Shown: in pieces, positions 57,775 through 64,000 of the stretch | Layout: each line of letters begins with the position of its first letter | How positions within the stretch are numbered: position 1 is the first letter of the stretch | Source: Episyrphus balteatus | Taxonomy: Eukaryota; Arthropoda; Insecta; Diptera; Syrphidae | Assembly: GCF_945859705.1 (NCBI RefSeq) | Contig: NC_079134.1 | Location: forward strand, 156,771,718 to 156,835,717 | Length of the DNA stretch: 64,000 nt | Direction of reading: 5' to 3' | The notes under the pieces: model-generated | What the model was told of the DNA's origin: nothing | Databases searched by the model: none | What the model saw: only the letters and a program-made list of their open reading frames with translations | Program-made: the position numbers and the translations under genes

Positions 57775-59384
57775 ATTGAAGTCATACACGAGGATAACAT
57801 TATAGTATTGTTAATAGACTTGGTGACAGTAATTTATTTAAAAATATTCTTTAGTTTTCGTCTCTATATGAAAGTCAACCAGCAAAAGAACAGTATCAAT
57901 GTTAGAGTACTATAAATACAATTTTGTTCTTACACAAAGTAACCAGACGAAAGATTCATTATCATTTTTCAACTGGATCAAGTTAATAGGTATGTAATAG
58001 CAAATGTGCCCTTTCACAAATAATTAATTCTGGGTCACTATCGAAGCAAGCCAGTCACAACCGTTTAAACAGCTTTTGAAATATCCCTTTCGCATTCGAA
58101 ATTTTACTTGAAATAACTATTTTTTTAAAAGAAGAAAAGTCGCTCTTTTGAAGTGTTGCATAGTGCTTATTAAAAATAAAACAACACTAACCATTTAAAA
58201 TATTTTCTCCATGAATAATATACAATTCCTAGAAATTATAATATATTGCCCTGATGATGATAATGTAATTCAATTATACCAAAGTAGCAGTCTTTGCACT
58301 TTTTAATTGTGATTGGAATTGAAATTATTATCAATTAACCCTTTAACATCCTTTAGTGAGCAATGGCTTCTGATTCATTATTATTTTTTTTTTAAATTAT
58401 TATAAATTTCTATAAATAAAATGTGTGAAATACAAATTTAAAGGTAATTCATTTTTAAATAAACTCATTGAACTATGTAACTGTCTATAAGGTCCCCAGA
58501 GAATACTTAAAAAACATTATCACGTATAAAAATTGTATCTTCTCTTGTAGAAGAATTTCCTTCTTATTATTGATTCTGCCAACGGATTTTATAGTTACTG
58601 CAATAAGAGGATCTATGTAAAAATGGAATAACCAAGAAATACTTGGGGGTGCCATAATAAAATAAAATACATATAATGACTAAAAACAATTTTCTAGATA
58701 AAAGTTTTATCAAATTTTAATCTTAACTAAAATGATATTGAAAAGATGAAATCAGAAGTTGATTAACTTTTCAAGACGTCAATATTGATAGTGGTTAAGT
58801 CTCTTTGTTGTGGTTTTAATAGAAAAATTAAAAAAAAAGAAAAGAATATAGTAATAAAACACATTTTAAGGTCAAAAACCATTTGCTTTGAATGGCATTG
58901 AATAATAAAGGTGCAATTATTCCAACAAGATACGTGTTATTAATATTAATGTTTCTGTTTCTGTTTTTCCCCATTTTGATGTTATAATTTTTCATTGATT
59001 GTTTGTATGGGCGTTCATGTTTTGAGGAGGGCTATATCTATATTATATGCCCTCAACTAATGACCGCTTGCAAAAGAATTAGATGATGATTTCATTTTGA
59101 ATGGTAATAATTGTAATAAATTCAAAACGCAATTTTGAACAACTGAATTTAGGGAGGTTACCTTTTTTGTTAATTATATAACACTTGCATATACAATTTG
59201 TGATTTATTTAGCTTCCAAATTGGAAACAGTAAATGAATCATTTTATGCTTGAACAAAAACGATTTTTAAAAATAATACTAAAATTGTTTCAAATTTTGA
59301 GGAAAACTAATTTTTTTTAACTAAAAAGTGCAAAAATGCTATTTAAAAATGCATGCAGAATAAATTGTATTTTTGTGTATTCAG
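57775..59384. other. No gene recognised
   Basis: AT-rich spacer between elements, no structure seen. Confidence 0.55.
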
Positions 59385-59935
59385 GTCGCCGACCCGAGCA
59401 AAAATGGAATTCCGCCACACCACGTCCGCACCACTTTTTGTTCGCTGCACCATGATCAAGCTATTCTACACCACCACTGCACCATGTCTGCTATATTTTA
59501 TTTTGAAAAAATGAAAAAATATGGAAAAAATTTGCTGCGCCACCGCCGCGCCACGACTGCACCACGTCTGCACCATTTCATTTTGTATTGAAAATTCGCT
59601 GCACCATGAAAAATTATTTTAAATTTGGATTACTGAAAAATAAAACAAAAACTACCGACGAGAAGGAGATTCAAAACCGAGTATCAAGAGGACTTTCTAT
59701 TAGAAGTCCAACGCCTTAACCACTCGACCACCAAATCATGTTTGTACGAACTAGTAATTTGTTGCTTAATTTAAAATAACTTTGAAGACGACTTAAACAT
59801 TTGTATAAGTACGAGAATAGAATTTTTCATTCAAAATGAAATGGTGCGGACGTGGTGCAGTCGTGGTGCGGTGGTGGTGCGCCGAAATTATCCGCCAAAC
59901 GGCGGTGGTGCAGCTGTGGTGCACCGGTAAAGCTT
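59385..59935. repeat. Inverted repeat of GCACCAC words around a tRNA-like core
   Basis: Left part has GACTGCACCACGTCTGCACC and similar words, right part (59834-59930) has GGTGCGGACGTGGTGCAGTC and similar. It is far richer in G and C than its surroundings. A pseudo-tRNA lies between the arms. Confidence 0.7.
59652..59738 (-). ncRNA. tRNA-like (pseudo-tRNA) sequence
   Basis: On the - strand the A box reads TGGTCGAGTGG (59720-59730) followed by TTAAGGCG, as in serine and related tRNAs. The B-box region GGTTTTGAATCTC (59666-59678) has an extra base, and the acceptor arms do not pair well. The anticodon region TGGACTTCTAAT resembles tRNA-Arg(TCT). Probably a tRNA-derived relic or SINE head, not a working tRNA. 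Confidence 0.55.
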
Positions 59936-61881
59936 TTTTTAAAATTTTTTTTTCTTTTAAAATTTCATTTCTATTTTTACTCGGGGAAATAAGCTTTTAT
60001 TATTATTTTGCGAGTATATTATACCTTTTTTACAAACATCTTTACAAGAAACAAGAGAAAAACTCTTTATGACAAATGAAGCTTATTTTCTTAACAAAAA
60101 AAAAAAACCTTGTGCATTAATAACGTACTAATCAGTTACTCATGTACCAAGTTCATGCACCCGGTTTTCAATATTTGTTATTATTTAAAGTTCCGCTCAG
60201 CTAGCGAAAAAAAAACACCCTGTCCACATACATTTTTACTACCTCGACTGAATAGTTCTACACACAGCATAAAATAACATGCTGCAATTCATTCCATAAT
60301 CTGCTTAGTCAATGTAAACAACGTCTACAACTGGTGAATAAAATACCTTAAACTCCAAAAGTTTTTATTTTGTTTATATAGTACAAATGCAACGCTAAAC
60401 AACCTTGTTGAATTTACTTTTTCAATTTTATTTAATGAATCATTTTGATGTCTTGACAGTGCACTTGTGAAAAATTTGACGAAGACGTGTCAAGTTTGAA
60501 ATTTCACTCAAAACAACCTCAACCTTAGTTAAACCAAAATGAAAATCAAAAACAAAAAAATAGAACATAATGCCGATGGCCGATGATATTTATACCTACC
60601 AAAAGTTTGTTAATGATATGCTTAAAAATTTTATAGAAAGTTAATGATCGAATATAGAATTTAACGATTCAATCTAAATGGTTTTGTGTGTGTCCGACTT
60701 AGTAAATAAAATTCGGACAACCCAAATTTTAACCACACTCAAATTTATGCTTAAAGAATTATTTTTATTATTATTATTGCTTCCAAAAAAATAAATTTAC
60801 CTACAAAAGATAGAAGTTGAAGAACTTAAAGAAACATTGAGGTATGTTAATAAATAATAATAATTTGTAAAGTAATTTAGCGAATAACACGTGCATTTGG
60901 TAATGAGTATGACACGTTTTTCATTGAAGTTCTAAGGTAACCCAGAATTGAAAGGTAAAATGTATGTTGAAAAAATAATTACACTCTTCGTCATTTTTAT
61001 TGAGCTGTTTGGATTTATACGAAATACACATCTATTTTTGTTTTTGTGGGAGAACAAACTGTGAGAAAATTAATACCTATTGTTATGAAATTCGTTGTAT
61101 GTAAATAAAAAAAAAACTTACAAAATAAAAGATATGTGAAGTCTAACTATTTTTTTTTTTAGAAATAAAAATGTAGGTTGTTTTCCTAAAAGTTTATTTT
61201 CTTCGAAAAACTTGAACCAATTCTTCTTTTAAATAATTTTTATCCTAAGTGAGCTTTAGGTCATAATTTTAATTTTTTTCTAATTCCTAACTCATTTTTT
61301 AAGAGTGATAGATAAAAAAAAATTAAAGTGACTTGAATTAAATGGCGCTAAGTGTAATTTTTTTTGATGTTTTATGAGGCATGATAAACCAGTTGAATGT
61401 GATTAGTTGCATTTTTATGATTGCTTGATTTTAAGTGAAAGGAGAGGGACACTAGACATTAAAAATAAAAATGTGAGAAGGTTATGTGTGTTGTATATGT
61501 ACAATAGAAATAGTATTTATATAAGCCTTAATTAAATTTATTTCAAATCAAATGCAAAACATTGGTTCGTTAAATTTAGAAAAGATTTACGTTTCTATTT
61601 TTTAATTTTGAATAAAAAGTTCCGTTGATTATGGAGCAGTATAAAATAAAATAACTCTTCCTCTTTAAATGCATTCTAATTCTTTTAGTTTTGTTGTTAA
61701 GATAATTTGGAACAGGTTTTTCTCAATTTAAAAATTGTATTTAATTAAATACATTTTAAATCAAGATCAAAAAATTGTCTTTAAATTTGTTTTGCTAATT
61801 TTGAGGTTAACCTTGTATACGCAACAAGAATATTTGCAAAAATATCAAAGAATTAAAGCTATCTTTAATACAAATAAAGAT
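59936..61881. other. No gene recognised
   Basis: AT-rich spacer. Short ORFs here show no recognisable content. Confidence 0.55.
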
Positions 61882-61889
61882 GTGTGTGT

Positions 61890-63931
61890 CAGGGGCGGAT
61901 CCAGGATTTTTTTCTGGGGGGGCACAAGGGATGGATTGGCAAAAAAACAGCAATAACAGTTAGAAATAAAGTGAAGTATCATACGACTGACTAACAAGCA
62001 GAAAATTTTAACGACCCACAGTGGTCTAAAACCTGGCCAAAAATATTTAGGCACATTTCCCACATCAAATAGGTTCCAAATGACCAAAAAGTTATTCGGA
62101 AGGAAAAATTTTCATTTTCTTGTTACAGTAAAAACCACTTAAGTGCTTACCCACTTACCCCTGGATTAGCCGGGAGAAAAAAAAAATATAAAAAATCTGA
62201 AAATGCACTTACAATCCTGTGCTATATTAAAGTTAGTAATCTATTCTTTATTTTATGTTTTGACTTAAGTTGTTTCATCAAATAGTTTTTGAGAAATTAA
62301 GTTTTAAAGATGAAATTTTGAAAAAAAAATTGTTGATGTTTTTTAATTGATTTTGTATAAAATTTTGCAATATTATGGACATAATTATAATATTAGTTAA
62401 TGATCTAGTAGTTTTTAGTCAAATACTAAAGACTTCAATCTAATAAATATTAAAGTTCCTAAGAATAACAAAAAAACTAAATCATGCTTTTTTGCTGGGA
62501 AACCCAGTTTTGTTTTTTTTTTTTTTATTTGCATTAACCTTTTGTAACCCAAGGTCGTAAATTTAAAAATTAATAAGTCAATCGAATGGCCTTTATCTTT
62601 AATAAAACACGTATTTTTTAAAAATTCAATAAAGTCATTATTTACTTAGTTATTTTGATATTTAGGGAGTAAAAAAAAGTTTAAATAATTTATTTTTATA
62701 TAAAAATGCAAAAATTCAGGCAAAAAACTATCTAATATTAATTTTTAGGCACTTTCCTAAAATCCAAAAATAAAATAAAATAAACTAGGTAATGAAAACT
62801 TTTTTTTTCTGAATTTCGTAGTTTTTACACAAATTAGCTTATTTTCAAAAAAAGCCCAACTTTCAACATTAACTGTCAATTAAAAACTATTGGTGCTATT
62901 TATTAGAAATTTGAAGTAGGTACTATTTCGATAAAGCAATACTTAAAGATTATATTAGAAGCTTCAAAAGAAAAAAAATAGTTTGTAGTGCTTTTATGCA
63001 ATCTTTTTCGGTTTGTTACAGAAATGTCACATGGGGCTACAAGGGGTTAAATTGTTTTATATCTCAAGAATATTGTGTTCAAATTGTAGGTCTCTTGCAG
63101 CCAAATTGACCAAGTTCTGAGTATTTTAATACTTCCCTTAGGAACGTTTTAGTCTTTTAGTCCAGAGTTCAAAACTTTAAATCGTTATCCCCACAACTAA
63201 TGTTATCAACGCCGGTGCTCCTCAAAACTACTGCACCGATTCTTTTGAAATTTGAAACACTATTTTTTTTTTTTACATATTTTTAAAGGTATTCCTGGAG
63301 AAATTTTCTCAATAAAATAATATTTATAAAAATCTATAAGTAAGGGTCGCTTTTGAGGAGTTTTTTTCAAGGGGTCTTTATTTTCGGGGTGCAAACTTGG
63401 GCAAACTTCTAAAATGCAAGTTTGTTCTACATATCCAGCAGTTCTATAATATATAGTTTATGCAATGTTGTGGCGTGTTCCGCTATTTTGAAAACACTAA
63501 TGTTAAAAAAAACAACGAGAAAAGTGCAAATTTTTTAACCCCTCCGTATGAAAAAATAGAGTTGCATATGCATATACAATTATTTTTTTTTTTAGAATAT
63601 CATTCAATGTCATTCGATGTCCATATCAAAATTTTTCACCAAAATCACTTTGAAAATTCACTTTTTCTTAAATCGAAAAAAAAAATTCGTGTGTACCCAA
63701 CAAATAGCCGTTTATTTATTTGTGAGGTGGAGCTTTTCATGGGAAAGGGATGCAACAAACAATAAAATTCGCATTTTCAGCCAGAAATAGACAAGAGTTT
63801 CACTCAAGTTTTTTCTGTTATTATTCATATATTTTAAAAACTCTTATTAGTTTGATTTCCTTTAAGTATGAACTTTAAGTTCTGGGGGGGGCACGTGCCC
63901 CCGTGCCCCCCCCCCCCTGGATCCGCCTATG
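61890..63931. mobile_element. hAT-type element, 2 kb, GGCGGATCCAGG ends
   Basis: GTGTGTGT flanks both sides (61882-61889, 63932-63939). Tips CAGGGGCGGATCCAGG and CCTGGATCCGCCTATG are inverted repeats, followed inward by G runs and GCAC. The interior is AT-rich with no transposase. The TSD is a simple repeat, so the exact border could slide. Confidence 0.8.
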
Positions 63932-64000
63932 GTGTGTGTGGCAAAGATTTTGCGTCTTCATATTATATTTTTTAATATAAGATTATTTTAATTGCATTAT

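Noticed and set aside
59373..60072. ORFs rich in His/Cys and Trp/Val at the GC-rich repeat
   Set aside because: They arise from translating the GCACCAC repeat array in both senses and have no protein-like pattern.
61735..61956. 73-codon ORF at the left end of the 61890 element
   Set aside because: It crosses the element border and the target duplication, so it cannot be an old coding unit.
62120..62180. CAGTAAAAACCACTTAAGTG as a pogo-like MITE end
   Set aside because: No matching opposite end was found nearby.

Overview
This is AT-rich eukaryotic DNA with a spliced gene, GT-AG introns and long noncoding stretches, from an insect. A fly (Diptera) is the most likely source. The reasons are a CD36/SCRB-type scavenger receptor, an insect-type defensin, a TCAGT initiator-like site, and a dispersed repeat resembling DINE-1 with a GTCT microsatellite. 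The species cannot be named from the sequence. No bacterial features are present, and most open reading frames in the window are chance or repeat ORFs.

One gene dominates. A class B scavenger receptor (CD36 family, 558 codons) lies on the + strand in six coding exons: 10085-10298, 30706-30797, 30861-31082, 31143-31421, 31484-32075 and 32138-32415. Reading phase is kept across every junction. Intron 1 is 20.4 kb and holds many transposable elements, a tRNA-derived SINE, and an antisense defensin-like gene (24278-24527, - strand) with a TATA box and a kappaB-like site but a frameshift and no visible start codon. A possible noncoding first exon of another gene ends at a strong donor at 51633/51634. 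No coding exon was found for it.

The rest is mobile DNA, much of it nested and palindromic. Elements whose ends and target-site duplications (TSDs) can be read directly include: a pogo-like MITE (894-1067); a 3.1 kb foldback element (4226-7331); a hAT-type MITE (10379-10932) inside a DINE/Helentron-like element; two copies of a TA-flanked foldback MITE (11785-13286, 45576-47041); two hAT-type MITEs built of short motif arrays (14772-15117, 22349-23097); TAA/TTA-flanked PIF/Harbinger-like elements (15580-16160, 26078-29090 containing 28026-29029, 30416-30657, 36251-37180); TA-flanked 20358-21341 and 44044-44862; a long-TIR element with an 8-bp TSD and a frameshifted transposase gene (33639-36128); a palindromic Tc1-type element (37825-41343) carrying a piggyBac-like insertion (37888-39754) in one arm only; and two hAT-type elements with GC-rich ends (54491-57766, 61890-63931).

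The most notable items are the eight-cysteine defensin-like peptide inside the receptor intron, the long-TIR element and its unusual transposase, and the number of near-perfect hairpins within a transcribed intron, which could make long double-stranded RNA. Family assignments are read by eye from ends, TSDs and motifs; no database search was possible.
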